From Chitinophaga fulva (GTDB lineage Bacteria; Bacteroidota; Bacteroidia; Chitinophagales; Chitinophagaceae), in NCBI RefSeq assembly GCF_012927205.1, contig NZ_JABBGC010000001.1:310001-374000 (forward strand): a stretch of DNA of 64,000 nucleotides, in the 5' to 3' direction. The number at the start of each line of letters is the position of its first letter. Position 1 is the stretch's first letter. Positions 33,601-43,840 of this stretch are shown one piece after another. A program made the position numbers and the translations under genes. Below the pieces are notes generated by a model, which was given only the letters and a program-made list of their open reading frames with translations, made no database searches and had not been told where the DNA came from.

Positions 33601-35391
33601 CTAAATAATCTCCATCTGCTTCATCAGGAAAGTCGCATTTTTATTACGGGCAATACCAGGCCGGATACGGTAATCAAAGAAAAGGTGATCATCCTGGATG
33701 GTGCTTTCAAAGCAGTAGTTCCGGATTTTATTGGGGTAATTATCTTCCAGATGGCCCAGCTCCAGGTCATGCGTGGCAATCATACCCAGACAATTATACG
33801 CGAGGAAATGTTCTATCAGGCTGCGGGAACCGGACAACTTATCTTCTGAATTGGTGCCCTTCAGGATTTCATCGAGCAGGATAAACACCCGCTCCCCTGT
33901 TTTCAGCTGGACAATAACATGCTGCAACCGCAGCAGCTCTGCCTGGAAATAGGAAGTATGGCTGGCGATAGAATCTTTAATACGCATGGAGGTCATAATA
34001 CGCATAGGGCTAAATACCAGCCGGTTGGCACATACCGGCGCACCGCACATGGCCAGCAGCAGATTGGAACCTACACTGCGCAGGAAGGTGCTTTTGCCCG
34101 ACATATTGGAACCCGTAATAATCAGGAAACTGGCGTCCCGGCCAATATGACCGTCATTTTTAACAGATTCAGTTTCCGGGATCAGCGGATGTCCCAGCCC
34201 TTCCGCTTCCAGTAACATCGGTTCGGCCTGTGGCTGCGGATAAGCATACCCGGGATGATTAAAAGCGAAAGTGGCCAGACTATTCCATACCTCCAGTTGT
34301 GCTATCACATCAATCCACCTATCTACGGCAGTTTTATATTGCTCCTTCCAACGCTCCAACCGCAGGATGCAATGCAGATCATACAGGAGCAGGGAATTGA
34401 GGACAATACCCACCAACAGGTTCAGACGCTGATCAAAGGCAGAACTGATGCGGGACAGCTGATGCAGCGCCACATCCGCCTCACGGGCAGTTTCCTGTTG
34501 CTGCCGCAGCAACACCGACTGCTCAAAGGACCCTTTACGTATCAACCCCAGTAACAGGGCAAACTTCTCCAGGATACGCTCCTTCTGGGAAATCAGCTTG
34601 TACTGCTCCAGCAGCCTGGGCTGAATGCTGAGCAGCACCAGCCAGTTGACCATGATCATACCGATGAAAAGATAATGGTGACCGATATACGTACCTGCCA
34701 CCACTGCCGCAATCGTCAACAGCGGAAACAGCCACCGGGCGATCCCCATAAACCGGTTATGTATAAATGCAAATGGCATATCAAGCCACAGCGCCAGCTC
34801 ACGGCGGTCGCTGGCGTCCTCCCTGGCCAGCATGGCGTTGGCGGTAAGGTGCTGACGAAAATCTATTTCGGGTGTAAGTACTTTCAGGGCTTCCTGTGTG
34901 TCCAGGATCTCTGCTATATTCAGCATGGGTGCTCCCAACGAAGCAGCCAGCCGTTGTTTCCCGGACAATGTACCGGTGCGGTTAACGGCCTGAAAAACAG
35001 ACGCAGGGCCAAACACATCCAGGTCTCCGGAATAGTCATGCTGATCATTGATAAACTCGTGGCCATCATCAAAGGAAGATTTCCAGGTGGTGGCCTGCTG
35101 CAGCTCCTTCTTATTCAGTTCCAGCAACGTTTTCAATAGTGCCAGCTGTTGCAGGGAACGATTGTGCCGTTTGAGAAAAAAGCCAAAGGCCACTACACCC
35201 ACCGCTGCCGCGATCAACCACACTCCTTCCCTTCCCTGGCGGAAATACAACACCACCCCGGCAATGATCAGCAGGAAACTCATCAGCCGGGCCCAGGACA
35301 GCAGCGATGTCCGCTTCTTTTCCTTGTCAATGGCCTGTTGGAATTCGTTGGTCCGTTGCTGGTATAGATGAGGGCGTTCCATTACACACAT
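33601..35391 (-). CDS. Membrane-embedded MutS-like ATPase
   Basis: A 596-residue MutS-family protein that lacks the mismatch-recognition domain I. The C-terminal ATPase (domain V) has the P-loop ITGSNMSGKSTFLRS (about 430), Walker B VFILLDEILKGTN and the TGATHD-type histidine in GMIATHDLELG. The N-terminal part instead has two pairs of hydrophobic helices, LMSFLLIIAGVVLYF / VWLIAAAVGVVAFGFFL (about 35-75) and ARWLFPLLTIAAVVAGTYIG / LFIGMIMVNWLVLLS (about 215-260), so it is anchored in the inner membrane. The role is unknown and classical mismatch repair is unlikely. It stands alone, 121 bp upstream of the radical SAM gene. Confidence 0.87.
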   Translation of the reverse strand: MCVMERPHLYQQRTNEFQQAIDKEKKRTSLLSWARLMSFLLIIAGVVLYFRQGREGVWLIAAAVGVVAFGFFLKRHNRSLQQLALLKTLLELNKKELQQATTWKSSFDDGHEFINDQHDYSGDLDVFGPASVFQAVNRTGTLSGKQRLAASLGAPMLNIAEILDTQEALKVLTPEIDFRQHLTANAMLAREDASDRRELALWLDMPFAFIHNRFMGIARWLFPLLTIAAVVAGTYIGHHYLFIGMIMVNWLVLLSIQPRLLEQYKLISQKERILEKFALLLGLIRKGSFEQSVLLRQQQETAREADVALHQLSRISSAFDQRLNLLVGIVLNSLLLYDLHCILRLERWKEQYKTAVDRWIDVIAQLEVWNSLATFAFNHPGYAYPQPQAEPMLLEAEGLGHPLIPETESVKNDGHIGRDASFLIITGSNMSGKSTFLRSVGSNLLLAMCGAPVCANRLVFSPMRIMTSMRIKDSIASHTSYFQAELLRLQHVIVQLKTGERVFILLDEILKGTNSEDKLSGSRSLIEHFLAYNCLGMIATHDLELGHLEDNYPNKIRNYCFESTIQDDHLFFDYRIRPGIARNKNATFLMKQMEII

Positions 35392-35476
35392 TTTTAAAAG
35401 TGAAATGCAGCTGAAGACAACTGTCTCCGCTGCATTCCAAATATCAACATAAAAAAATAATAAAATGAAAAAATGA

Positions 35477-36907
35477 TCAGGCGTACTGCCTTTTCAGCAA
35501 ATCCGGGTACTCCTGGCTAACTTTCAGGATAAGTTCACCAAACAGTGTACAAGCCCAGGCAAACCACTTACGGGTAAACTTCGTAGGGTCGTCCTTGTGA
35601 TAGGACTCATGTATGAAACCAGTATTACCATCGGTATTGCGCAGTGTTTTGATACACTCGGCAATTTCCTCTTTGCTCTGGCTGGTCAAAGCTCTCATGA
35701 TGATGCTCATAGGCCAGATATAGTTTTCACCGGTATGCGGGCTACCTACCCCATCACCATACTTCCCCTTGTAGAACCACGGATGGAAACCGCTCCATAC
35801 AAAATGGCGGGAAGCCTGGTACAGCGGGTCATCGGCAGTGGTATAGCCAAGGTATGGGATAGACAACAGGCTGGGAACGTTGGTATCGTCAATGAATAAC
35901 CGATTACCGAAACCATCCACCTCAAATCCGTACATATTGCCCAGTTTCGGATGCTCTACGATCGCATATGCTTTGATGGCGCGGTCCACTTCATCAGCCA
36001 GATCAGCACACTCTTTCGCGAAAGCGGCATCTTTATAGATCTCGGTGCTGATCTCTGACAGCTGCCGCAGTGATACTACCGCAAACATGTTGGACGGGAT
36101 CAGGAAAGGGAATACGGTAGCATCGTCCGAAGGACGGAAAATAGAAACAATCAGGCCTACCGGCAACATCGGCGAACCGTAACCGGAATTGGGCACAGTG
36201 TCCGACTGCCAGGCAGTTACACGCTGAAATTTATACGGTCCTTTGCCTTCTTTACGCTGCTGCTCTTTGAAGGTTTTCACGATCAACTGGGCAGACTGCT
36301 TGTATTTTGCATCAAACACACTGGTATCGCCACCGTGCTTCCAGTAGTGGTAAGCCAGCCGCACAGGGTAACAGAGCGAGTCTATTTCCCATTTGCGTTC
36401 ATGCAGCTCCGGCTTCATGTCTGTCAGGTCTTTTTCCCATTCGCTACCGGTAGGGCCGTCGTTGAAGGCGTTGGCATACGGGTCTATCAGGATACATTTC
36501 GCCTGACGGTTAATGACGCCTGCCACCATCTGCTCCAGCTTCTTGTCTTCCTTAATGAGCGGAATATATGGCCACACCTGTGCGGAAGAGTCGCGCAGCC
36601 ACATGGCATTGATATCACCAGTGATCACGAAAGTATCAGGACGGCCTTCCAGCGTTTTGAAATTAACAGTTGTATCAAGGGTATTTGGGAAGCAGTTCTC
36701 AAACATCCAGGCCAGTTTGTTATCGGCAATCTGTTTTTTAACGTTGGTGATTGTCTTTTCCACCGCGTCGCTGGTGAACTTACGTTTCGCCAGTGGCGGA
36801 CGTTGGGAGGAATAACCATCCCAGCCCAAAACGGTTTTGGGCATTCCCAGTCCAACAGCACCTGCCAGCAGCGCGCTGTTCCTGATAAAATCTCTCCTTG
36901 CTACCAT
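35477..36907 (-). CDS. Glycoside hydrolase family 125, exo-alpha-mannosidase
   Basis: A 476-residue secreted enzyme with a twin-arginine signal (ARRDFIRNSALLAGAVGLGM, residues 3-22). Family strings include MWLRDSSAQVWPYIPL (about 98), DPYANAFNDGPTGSEWEKDLTDM and HERKWEIDSLCYPVRLAYHYW (about 185). GH125 enzymes are metal-independent alpha-1,6-mannosidases with an (alpha/alpha)6 barrel. A periplasmic location follows from the Tat signal. The downstream neighbour on the other side of 36972 is not a glycosidase, so the gene appears to be alone rather than in a utilisation locus. Confidence 0.88.
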   Translation of the reverse strand: MVARRDFIRNSALLAGAVGLGMPKTVLGWDGYSSQRPPLAKRKFTSDAVEKTITNVKKQIADNKLAWMFENCFPNTLDTTVNFKTLEGRPDTFVITGDINAMWLRDSSAQVWPYIPLIKEDKKLEQMVAGVINRQAKCILIDPYANAFNDGPTGSEWEKDLTDMKPELHERKWEIDSLCYPVRLAYHYWKHGGDTSVFDAKYKQSAQLIVKTFKEQQRKEGKGPYKFQRVTAWQSDTVPNSGYGSPMLPVGLIVSIFRPSDDATVFPFLIPSNMFAVVSLRQLSEISTEIYKDAAFAKECADLADEVDRAIKAYAIVEHPKLGNMYGFEVDGFGNRLFIDDTNVPSLLSIPYLGYTTADDPLYQASRHFVWSGFHPWFYKGKYGDGVGSPHTGENYIWPMSIIMRALTSQSKEEIAECIKTLRNTDGNTGFIHESYHKDDPTKFTRKWFAWACTLFGELILKVSQEYPDLLKRQYA

Positions 36908-36971
36908 ACTGTTTATTACGTTTAAGTAGGGCTAAAATAGAAAAGTTTCCGGGATTTGCTTAAACGATTTA

Positions 36972-39401
36972 TCAATCATCGTCATCTTCCTTCTCCTGGA
37001 GCTTCACAAAGGCGCTCCGACGGGGTGCCGGCATCACCGCATTTTCGCCACGGACGGCCTTCCACACCACTTCGTTCAGCTCCAGATCAGGTACCCTGTC
37101 TTCATGGGCCAGGTCAAAAGCAGCAGAACGGCGGGCGCTCTCGTTCCAGGCGGTATTCCTTTCACGGATATCCACATTGGCTTCCAGCGCCACATAAGGC
37201 GTCAGATCAGGCGTAGCGGTGAACAGTTCCCACATAGGGGTAGCAGCAGCATCATACTGGCTCATTGGCGGCAGCCCAAGGATCAGCTCCATGGTACGCA
37301 GCATCCCGGAAGTAGAGTACATATTGTGGTTCACGGTATTCCGCTTCACGTAAGGACTGATAACATACGCCGTGGAACGATGGGCATCGATATGATCAGG
37401 ACCATTCTGGGCATCGTCTTCCAGAATAAAAATGGCGCTTTCTTTCCAGATGCGGCTATGGGAGATATATTCGATCAGTTTGCCTACCGCCAGATCGTTG
37501 TCCGCAACGGAAGCGTAAGGAGAATAGGCGCCTTTACGCATACCACTGGTATGGTCGTTGCCCAGGCGGACCGTATTAAAACGAGGTACTGCATCGGCTG
37601 CGAGCAAAGAATCAAAATCACGCTGCCAGATCTGTTGGCGGTCCACATCCAGTACTGTCAGGTCAAATGCCGGGTAATCCTTGCAGAAGTGGCCTTCCAG
37701 CGTTTTCAGGGTAGCGGAGCCTTTGCCGGTAAACTCGCCGTAGCTGCGGAAGCTCACGCCTGCACGGGCGCAATAATCCCAGATAAACCCTTTTTTCGGA
37801 TAAGCGATTTTACGGCTGCCTTCATAATCATAAGTACCGCCTCTGCCACCGTAGCTGGTAGGCCAGGTTTTTTCCGTATAGTCGGTAGCGTAAGCAGCGG
37901 TGCTCCAGTTATGGCCGTCAGCACTTACTTCAGCATCTACATAAAAATTGTCCAGCAGTACATAGTCTCTTACCAGCTTGTGCTGATTGGGCGTGATACG
38001 CTCGGGAAAAATACAGAGACTGCTGTCCCCATTCCCGGCTTTGATGTCGCCCAACACCTGGTCATAGGTACGGTTTTCCTTGATGACGTAAAACACGTAT
38101 TTGATCGGAGAAGTTTGTCCGGCTTCCTGTGGAATGGGATTACCTTTTTCACCGGGGGCGCGCAGCTCTTTGTTTTTCGTATAGGGGGTGTTGTCATACA
38201 CCAGCTTAGACCACTGGCCCAACACTTTCTCTCCCGGTTCCCGGAAGATGGACAGCGTGCCTTTGAACAGTCCGGCGATATATTGTACAGAACGGTCTTT
38301 ACGGGTATTAGCCTCATGCGATCCGCTGGCATCTTTACGGCTGATAGGATTAGGCCCTTCCGGATTGGCCATGGAAGTAAAACCCTTACCATTTGCCACC
38401 AGTACCTTTTTACCGGTAACACGTACACAGGTGGGATACCAACCTACAGGGATAAACCCTTCCGCATGGCTTTTGCCCGGAGTAGCCACATCGAATACGG
38501 CGAGGCAGTTATTATCTGCGTTAGCGATATACAGTGTTTTGTTGTCATCGGACAGCGCCAGTCCGTTGGTAGTAGAACCTGTTGGCGCATCCGGATACAG
38601 TGCCGCGTGCAGGTTCTCAATTACTTTTCCATCTGCAGTAGTAACAACAGATACGGAGTTATCATTGGCATTGGCCACATACAGATACTTACCATTTTTT
38701 GATAGAATAATTTCGTTAGGATGACTACCTGTTTTTATCTCCTGTACTATTTTATCGGTGGCAATATCATATACCGCTATAGCATCGCCTCCCCACAGAG
38801 AGATATACAGCGTCTTGTTATCTTTAGACAGCAGGCAGGTAAAGGCCTCTGCGGACAACGGTATACGTTTGATCACTTTTTTTGTTGCCAGGTCCAGCAG
38901 ATAAAGGCTGTTATCTTCCTTGGTTACTACGTATAGCCTGTTACGTGAGTTATCCATCGCCATGCCGGTAGGGCATATTTTCTCTTTAGGCCAGGACAGT
39001 CCAAGGCGGATGCTGTCTGTAGCCACCAGCTTATTCTCACGAAGCTGGTATTCCCGGATCACGTTGTCATTGGCGCCGGAAGCGTAGAGCGTTTTCTCAT
39101 CCTTGCTGAACGCCAGCCCATACCATGATTTGGGGATGACTACTTCGTCCAGCAATGTCTCCTGCCGGGCGTCTATTAGTTGCAAGGTGTGTTTACTCTG
39201 TCCATTGTTGTTGACAGCGAGATATTTTCCTGAACCGGAGAGCACCATGTTCAGGGGCAAATCTCCCAGGGGCAGGGAATGTCCAACAGGTGTAAGGGAC
39301 CACCCGTTTGGCAACAATACCCGTGCGGCCACGGTGTCTGGCGTTTGTGCTGCTACCTGCAATGAGGCCAGTAACAGCGCGCTGAAAATCATTTTTTTCA
39401 T
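36972..39401 (-). CDS. YncE-like beta-propeller fused to a phosphoesterase domain
   Basis: An 809-residue secreted protein. The start at 39401 (MKKMIFSALLLASLQVAAQ) gives a clean signal peptide; codons further upstream look non-coding. Residues about 40-380 form a YVTN/YncE-type propeller with repeats such as GKYLYVANANDNSVSVV, NKTLYISLWGGDAIAVYD and NKTLYIANADNNCLAVFD. From about 430 (IKYVFYVIKENRTYDQVLGD) a phosphoesterase/alkaline-phosphatase-like domain follows with SADGHNWSTAAYATDY and EDDAQNGPDHIDAHRS metal-site segments. The C-terminus is acidic (EKEDDDD). The substrate is unknown. This fusion is common in soil Bacteroidota. Confidence 0.85.
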   Translation of the reverse strand: MKKMIFSALLLASLQVAAQTPDTVAARVLLPNGWSLTPVGHSLPLGDLPLNMVLSGSGKYLAVNNNGQSKHTLQLIDARQETLLDEVVIPKSWYGLAFSKDEKTLYASGANDNVIREYQLRENKLVATDSIRLGLSWPKEKICPTGMAMDNSRNRLYVVTKEDNSLYLLDLATKKVIKRIPLSAEAFTCLLSKDNKTLYISLWGGDAIAVYDIATDKIVQEIKTGSHPNEIILSKNGKYLYVANANDNSVSVVTTADGKVIENLHAALYPDAPTGSTTNGLALSDDNKTLYIANADNNCLAVFDVATPGKSHAEGFIPVGWYPTCVRVTGKKVLVANGKGFTSMANPEGPNPISRKDASGSHEANTRKDRSVQYIAGLFKGTLSIFREPGEKVLGQWSKLVYDNTPYTKNKELRAPGEKGNPIPQEAGQTSPIKYVFYVIKENRTYDQVLGDIKAGNGDSSLCIFPERITPNQHKLVRDYVLLDNFYVDAEVSADGHNWSTAAYATDYTEKTWPTSYGGRGGTYDYEGSRKIAYPKKGFIWDYCARAGVSFRSYGEFTGKGSATLKTLEGHFCKDYPAFDLTVLDVDRQQIWQRDFDSLLAADAVPRFNTVRLGNDHTSGMRKGAYSPYASVADNDLAVGKLIEYISHSRIWKESAIFILEDDAQNGPDHIDAHRSTAYVISPYVKRNTVNHNMYSTSGMLRTMELILGLPPMSQYDAAATPMWELFTATPDLTPYVALEANVDIRERNTAWNESARRSAAFDLAHEDRVPDLELNEVVWKAVRGENAVMPAPRRSAFVKLQEKEDDDD

Positions 39402-39510
39402 ATGCATATGCGATAATGTGCTGATAATAAACCAATAAGACTGGTAAAAATAGAACAGGCGCCCAGAGCGAAGCAATAGCCAAACGATTGATAATACTAA
39501 TATAACATTT

Positions 39511-39530
39511 CCCAGGGCTAAAGCCCTGGG
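39511..39530. repeat. REP-like palindrome
   Basis: CCCAGGGCT-AA-AGCCCTGGG, a perfect 9-bp inverted repeat in the gap between the mirrored 5' end at 39.4 kb and the icmF terminator. The motif looks like the extragenic palindromes found repeatedly in Bacteroidota genomes. Only one copy is seen here, so the repeat status is a guess. Confidence 0.4.
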
Positions 39531-39667
39531 CTACGATGTTTTTCAGGACATCAAAATGATTGGGCCTTTAGTATTGGGGGATTGCTTTTATGGAGCTAAA
39601 CAATGCAGCCAGGATCTTTAACCTGGGAAACAGCTTTATTTACGAATCTGTAGCGAATGTGCAAAAA

Positions 39668-39694
39668 AATGGGCCGACCCAAGGCCAGCCCATT
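39668..39694 (-). terminator. Terminator after icmF
   Basis: On the minus strand AATGGGCTGGCC, loop TTG and GGTCGGCCCATT form a 12-bp stem with two G-U pairs, followed by seven T. It lies about 75 bp beyond the icmF stop. Confidence 0.8.
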
Positions 39695-39766
39695 AAAATA
39701 AATCAATGATTGTCTTCTTTTATCTCCGCCCATCAGGCGAATCAGCACTCATCATGGCTATCACAG

Positions 39767-42700
39767 TTACATGTTACGGCGGTACTGTCCACCCACTTCA
39801 TACAACGCATGGGTGATCTGTCCGAGGGAACAGTGTTTCACGGTTTCCATCAGTTCTGCAAAAAGGTTTCCGTTATTGATGGCTACCTGTTGCAGCTGTT
39901 TCAGGGCTGCAGCGTTTTTCTGTTGATGACGGTGCTGGAAGGCTTCCAGTGTTTTAATCTGGAAATCCTTTTCCTCTGTGGTGGAGCGGATCACCTCTGC
40001 CGGTATAATGGTAGGAGAGCCATTTTTGTTCAGGAACGTATTCACCCCTACGATAGGGTATTCACCGGTATGTTTCAGTGACTCATAGTAGAGGCTTTCT
40101 TCCTGGATTTTATTACGTTGGTACATCCTTTCCATGGCGCCGAGTACGCCACCGCGTTCGGTGATGCGTTCAAATTCTGCCAGCACGGCTTCTTCCACGA
40201 GATCGGTCAGTTCTTCGATAAAGAAAGAGCCCTGTACAGGGTTTTCGTTTTTAGCAGTGCCCAGTTCGCGGTTGATGATCAGCTGTATGGCCATCGCCCT
40301 TCTCACACTTTCTTCCGTAGGCGTGGTGATGGCTTCATCGTAAGCGTTGGTATGGAGGGAGTTACAGTTATCGTATATCGCATACAGCGCTTGCAGCGTG
40401 GTGCGAATATCGTTGAAGTCGATCTCCTGTGCGTGGAGGCTTCTGCCGGAAGTCTGAATATGGTATTTCAGCTTCTGGGAGCGATCGTTGCCCTTGTATT
40501 TGTATTTAATGGCTTTAGACCAGATACGGCGCGCTACGCGGCCTATCACGGCATATTCAGGGTCCATGCCATTGCTGAAGAAGAATGACAGGTTAGGCGC
40601 AAAATCATCGATATGCATACCGCGGCTCAGGTAGTATTCCACATAGGTGAAACCGTTGGCCAGGGTGAAGGCCAGCTGCGTGATAGGATTGGCGCCGGCT
40701 TCAGCGATGTGGTATCCTGAAATGCTGACAGAGTAGAAGTTGCGGACTTTCTGCGTAATAAAATATTCCTGCACGTCGCCCATGAGTTTCAGGGCAAATT
40801 CAGTGGAGAAGATACAGGTGTTTTGTGCCTGATCTTCCTTCAGGATGTCTGCCTGTACAGTACCACGGACGGTACTGAGGGCGTGGGCGCGGATTTTTTG
40901 ATACACTTCGCGGGGCAATACCTCTTCACCGGAGATGCCGAGCAATGACAGGCCGAGGCCGTCGTTGCCGGCCGGCAGGTCGCCATTATAATGCGGCAGC
41001 GGATGATCTTTGAATTTCTCGCGGATGGTAGCCTGCACCTGTTCGGTCAGTCCATTTTCGTGGATATATTTTTCACACTGCTGATCGATGGCTGCATTCA
41101 TGAAGAAGGCCAGCAGGATAGGCGCTGGACCATTGATGGTCATAGACACCGATGTTTTCGGATCGCAGAGATCGAAACCGCTGTACAGTTTCTTGGCATC
41201 ATCTACCGTGGCAATGCTTACGCCGGAGTTACCAATCTTTCCGTAGATATCCGGACGTACGGCCGGGTCTTCTCCGTAGAGCGTCACGCTGTCGAATGCG
41301 GTGGACAAGCGTTTGGCCGGCTGATCGAGCGATACGTAGTGGAACCGTTTGTTCGTCCTTTCCGGACCGCCTTCACCGGCAAACATACGGGTAGGATCTT
41401 CTCCTTCGCGTTTAAGCGGGAATACGCCGGCAGCATAAGGGAATTCTCCTGGCAGGTTTTCGGTGAGCTGCCACCGCAGGATATCTCCCCAATCGTTGTA
41501 CTTAGGCAGACTTACCTTCGGAATACGGCTATGGCTGAGGCTTTCGGTGAACAGTGGTAATTTGATCACCTTGTCTCTTACCTGGAATTCGTAGTTGTCC
41601 GCTGCATATTTTTTCAGCAGTGCCGGCCATTCGTCCACCAGTTTTTTGCATTCCGGATGAAGCGCTTCAGAGAGTTTCGTCTGGATATCGGCCAGCAACG
41701 GAGCTTTAGAAGCATCTATTGCTATAACGCCCGCTATCTGATACAGTTGAGTGGCGATTTTACATTGCTCATCCACCCACTTGCTGTAGTCGGCGATAGC
41801 TTCGCCGATTTCCGCCAGGTAACGTACCCTTGCCGGAGGGATGATCTGGGATTTGGTAGTGGTGGATTTCAGGCTTTCATGCGCCATCGGGCCGAAAGGA
41901 GCGGCGGTTTTTTCCACTACTTTTTCCATCACCCTTTCAAAGAGCAGATTGATGCCCGCGTCGTTGAACTGAGAGGCGATGGAGCCCACCACTGGCAGTT
42001 CTTCATCCTTTGCCGTCCACAGGGTATGGTTACGTTTATATTGTTTGCGCACATCGTGCAGGGCATCGAGGGCGCCGGCTTTATCAAACTTGTTGATGGC
42101 GATCACATCGGCGTAGTCCAGCATGTTGATTTTTTCCAGCTGGGAAGCCGCGCCGTATTCCGGTGTCATCACATAGAGCGACACATCGCAGTAGTCGGTG
42201 ATGGCCGTATCGCTTTGACCGATACCGGATGTTTCGAGGATGATAAAATCGAAGCCTGCCAGTTTACAGATGTCGATCGCTTCCTGGATATGTTCACTGA
42301 TGGCTTTATCGCTTTCGCGGGTAGCGAGGGAACGCATGTAGGCCCGTGGGTGATGAATGGCGTTCATCCTGATACGGTCGCCCAGCAGGGCGCCGCCCGT
42401 CTTTTTCTTGGAAGGGTCTACCGAGATAACGGCCACCGTCTTATCAGAAAAATGAGTCAGGTAGCGGCGTACCAGTTCGTCTGTTACGCTACTCTTACCA
42501 GCGCCGCCGGTGCCGGTGATACCCAGTACCGGAGAGGTTTTATCTGCCGGTGTGCTGGTGATGTGCGTACCTTCGTCAGCATCTACGGTAACGGCCTTGC
42601 GGGCTTTAGCGCCACTCAGCAGCGCTACCGGTATATCGTTTTCCGCGAGACTGATAGCGCGGGCAATGATTTTCGGGTTTTTACTTTTCTTCAGCTGCGG

Positions 42701-43165
42701 GATATCTTCCACACTGCCCCCACTGGTCAAGGGTGTAACGGCGATATCGCACTGGCTGATCAGGTCTTCAATCATACCTTCGAGGCCCATCTGGCGGCCA
42801 TCGTCGGGAGAGTACAGGCGAGCTATGCCGTAAGCATGCAGCTCTTCTATTTCAGCAGGCAGAATAGTACCACCGCCACCGCCGAAGATTTTAATATGCC
42901 CGCAGCCCTTTTCCTGCAGCAGGTCATACATGTATTTAAAAAATTCCACGTGCCCACCCTGATAGGAGGTGACGGCTATGCCCTGTGCGTCTTCCTGTAC
43001 CGCACAGTCTACTATTTCCGCAGCTGAGCGGTTATGCCCCAGGTGGATCACTTCGGCGCCTTTAGCCTGCATGATACGCCGCATGATATTGATCGCGGCA
43101 TCATGCCCGTCGAATAGTGCTGCTGCGGTTACAATACGTACCTTATGTTGTGGTGTATATGACAT
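39767..43165 (-). CDS. icmF: Fused acyl-CoA mutase IcmF (B12-binding, G-protein and mutase domains)
   Basis: A 1132-residue fusion that interconverts branched and linear acyl-CoA esters (isobutyryl-/butyryl-CoA type) with adenosylcobalamin. The N-terminal B12 domain (about 1-140) has the cobalt-ligand histidine H21 in LFDGHDAA and the [12 protein letters not shown] segment. A MeaB/ArgK-like GTPase chaperone domain follows, with P-loop GTGGAGKSS at about 218-226 and NKFDKAGA. The mutase TIM barrel fills the rest (from about 560; [29 protein letters not shown]). The start at 43165 (MSYTPQHK) is preferred, since upstream codons are not conserved-looking. It is monocistronic. No cobalamin riboswitch was seen upstream. 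Confidence 0.92.
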   Translation of the reverse strand: MSYTPQHKVRIVTAAALFDGHDAAINIMRRIMQAKGAEVIHLGHNRSAAEIVDCAVQEDAQGIAVTSYQGGHVEFFKYMYDLLQEKGCGHIKIFGGGGGTILPAEIEELHAYGIARLYSPDDGRQMGLEGMIEDLISQCDIAVTPLTSGGSVEDIPQLKKSKNPKIIARAISLAENDIPVALLSGAKARKAVTVDADEGTHITSTPADKTSPVLGITGTGGAGKSSVTDELVRRYLTHFSDKTVAVISVDPSKKKTGGALLGDRIRMNAIHHPRAYMRSLATRESDKAISEHIQEAIDICKLAGFDFIILETSGIGQSDTAITDYCDVSLYVMTPEYGAASQLEKINMLDYADVIAINKFDKAGALDALHDVRKQYKRNHTLWTAKDEELPVVGSIASQFNDAGINLLFERVMEKVVEKTAAPFGPMAHESLKSTTTKSQIIPPARVRYLAEIGEAIADYSKWVDEQCKIATQLYQIAGVIAIDASKAPLLADIQTKLSEALHPECKKLVDEWPALLKKYAADNYEFQVRDKVIKLPLFTESLSHSRIPKVSLPKYNDWGDILRWQLTENLPGEFPYAAGVFPLKREGEDPTRMFAGEGGPERTNKRFHYVSLDQPAKRLSTAFDSVTLYGEDPAVRPDIYGKIGNSGVSIATVDDAKKLYSGFDLCDPKTSVSMTINGPAPILLAFFMNAAIDQQCEKYIHENGLTEQVQATIREKFKDHPLPHYNGDLPAGNDGLGLSLLGISGEEVLPREVYQKIRAHALSTVRGTVQADILKEDQAQNTCIFSTEFALKLMGDVQEYFITQKVRNFYSVSISGYHIAEAGANPITQLAFTLANGFTYVEYYLSRGMHIDDFAPNLSFFFSNGMDPEYAVIGRVARRIWSKAIKYKYKGNDRSQKLKYHIQTSGRSLHAQEIDFNDIRTTLQALYAIYDNCNSLHTNAYDEAITTPTEESVRRAMAIQLIINRELGTAKNENPVQGSFFIEELTDLVEEAVLAEFERITERGGVLGAMERMYQRNKIQEESLYYESLKHTGEYPIVGVNTFLNKNGSPTIIPAEVIRSTTEEKDFQIKTLEAFQHRHQQKNAAALKQLQQVAINNGNLFAELMETVKHCSLGQITHALYEVGGQYRRNM

Positions 43166-43840
43166 ATGAGATGCTTTTTCACACAAAGGAGCTATCCTTT
43201 GCCAGATTACCAACTTTGCGAGCTATGCAAGTTACGGAAAAACTGCCTGAAATACAGGAGTAACAGGGGTTTAGAAGAGATCAAACGGAAAAAGATTCCT
43301 GTTGCAAATTATTTAAGCATACTGCGGATGGGTTAGTTTTTCCCTAAAACAACTTTCCCCTGTACAAATCACTGTACAAGGGAAAGCGTAGAAAATAAGA
43401 CACTTACAAAAGTGCTCAGCGGCCTTCTTGTTTCATAACGTGGAACTATAAAATCAAACTATTGATAGATACTTAATTGATTTTTTTCTGGCATACTTGA
43501 TAAATGGAAAATTTCTAACTCCGACTCAATGGCAAAAACGTACAAATACGATTTAAATTCTGGTTTTCATCCCACCTTTTTTTCAAGGTGTGTATATCTT
43601 ACACAATCTTACTTAAATTTTTGTTAAAAACAAACTTTTTTTCCCTTTTTATGGAGAAATAAGTTCAAACGTCCGCACCACGGGACATGAGGCGCTTAAT
43701 CCTTCCTGGCAGAGGATTTCACCGACATATATATTAACAGGAATTTGGGTGGACATCCACCGGGAGGCTAAAAAAATATCATCTCAAAATAGAGACAAGT
43801 ATCATGCATTCACAGGCTGCCAATTAGCAGCACCGGGAGA
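43166..43840. other. Intergenic region between icmF and the Nudix-like gene, with one hairpin
   Basis: A ~670-bp gap. An inverted repeat at 43353-43386 (CTTTCCCCTGTACA / TGTACAAGGGAAAG) may end the Nudix-like transcript, but it is 450 bp beyond that gene. A smaller palindrome, GGTGGACATCCACC, is at 43748-43761. The rest is AT-rich without a convincing ORF, RNA gene or B12 box. The icmF promoter must lie here. Confidence 0.5.

Noticed and set aside
37104..38702. Plus-strand open frame of 532 codons antisense to the YncE/phosphoesterase gene
   Set aside because: It has low-complexity, domain-free content and mirrors a well-supported gene.
41657..43027. Plus-strand open frame of 456 codons antisense to icmF
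   Set aside because: IcmF is unambiguous on the minus strand; the antisense product has no recognisable features.
43529..43630. Plus-strand 33-codon ORF starting MAKTYKYD
   Set aside because: There is no ribosome site, promoter or similarity. It is in an AT-rich gap where short frames occur by chance.
43214..43840. Possible cobalamin riboswitch upstream of the B12-dependent icmF
   Set aside because: I looked for a B12 box and a long structured leader. Only two unrelated small palindromes were found.
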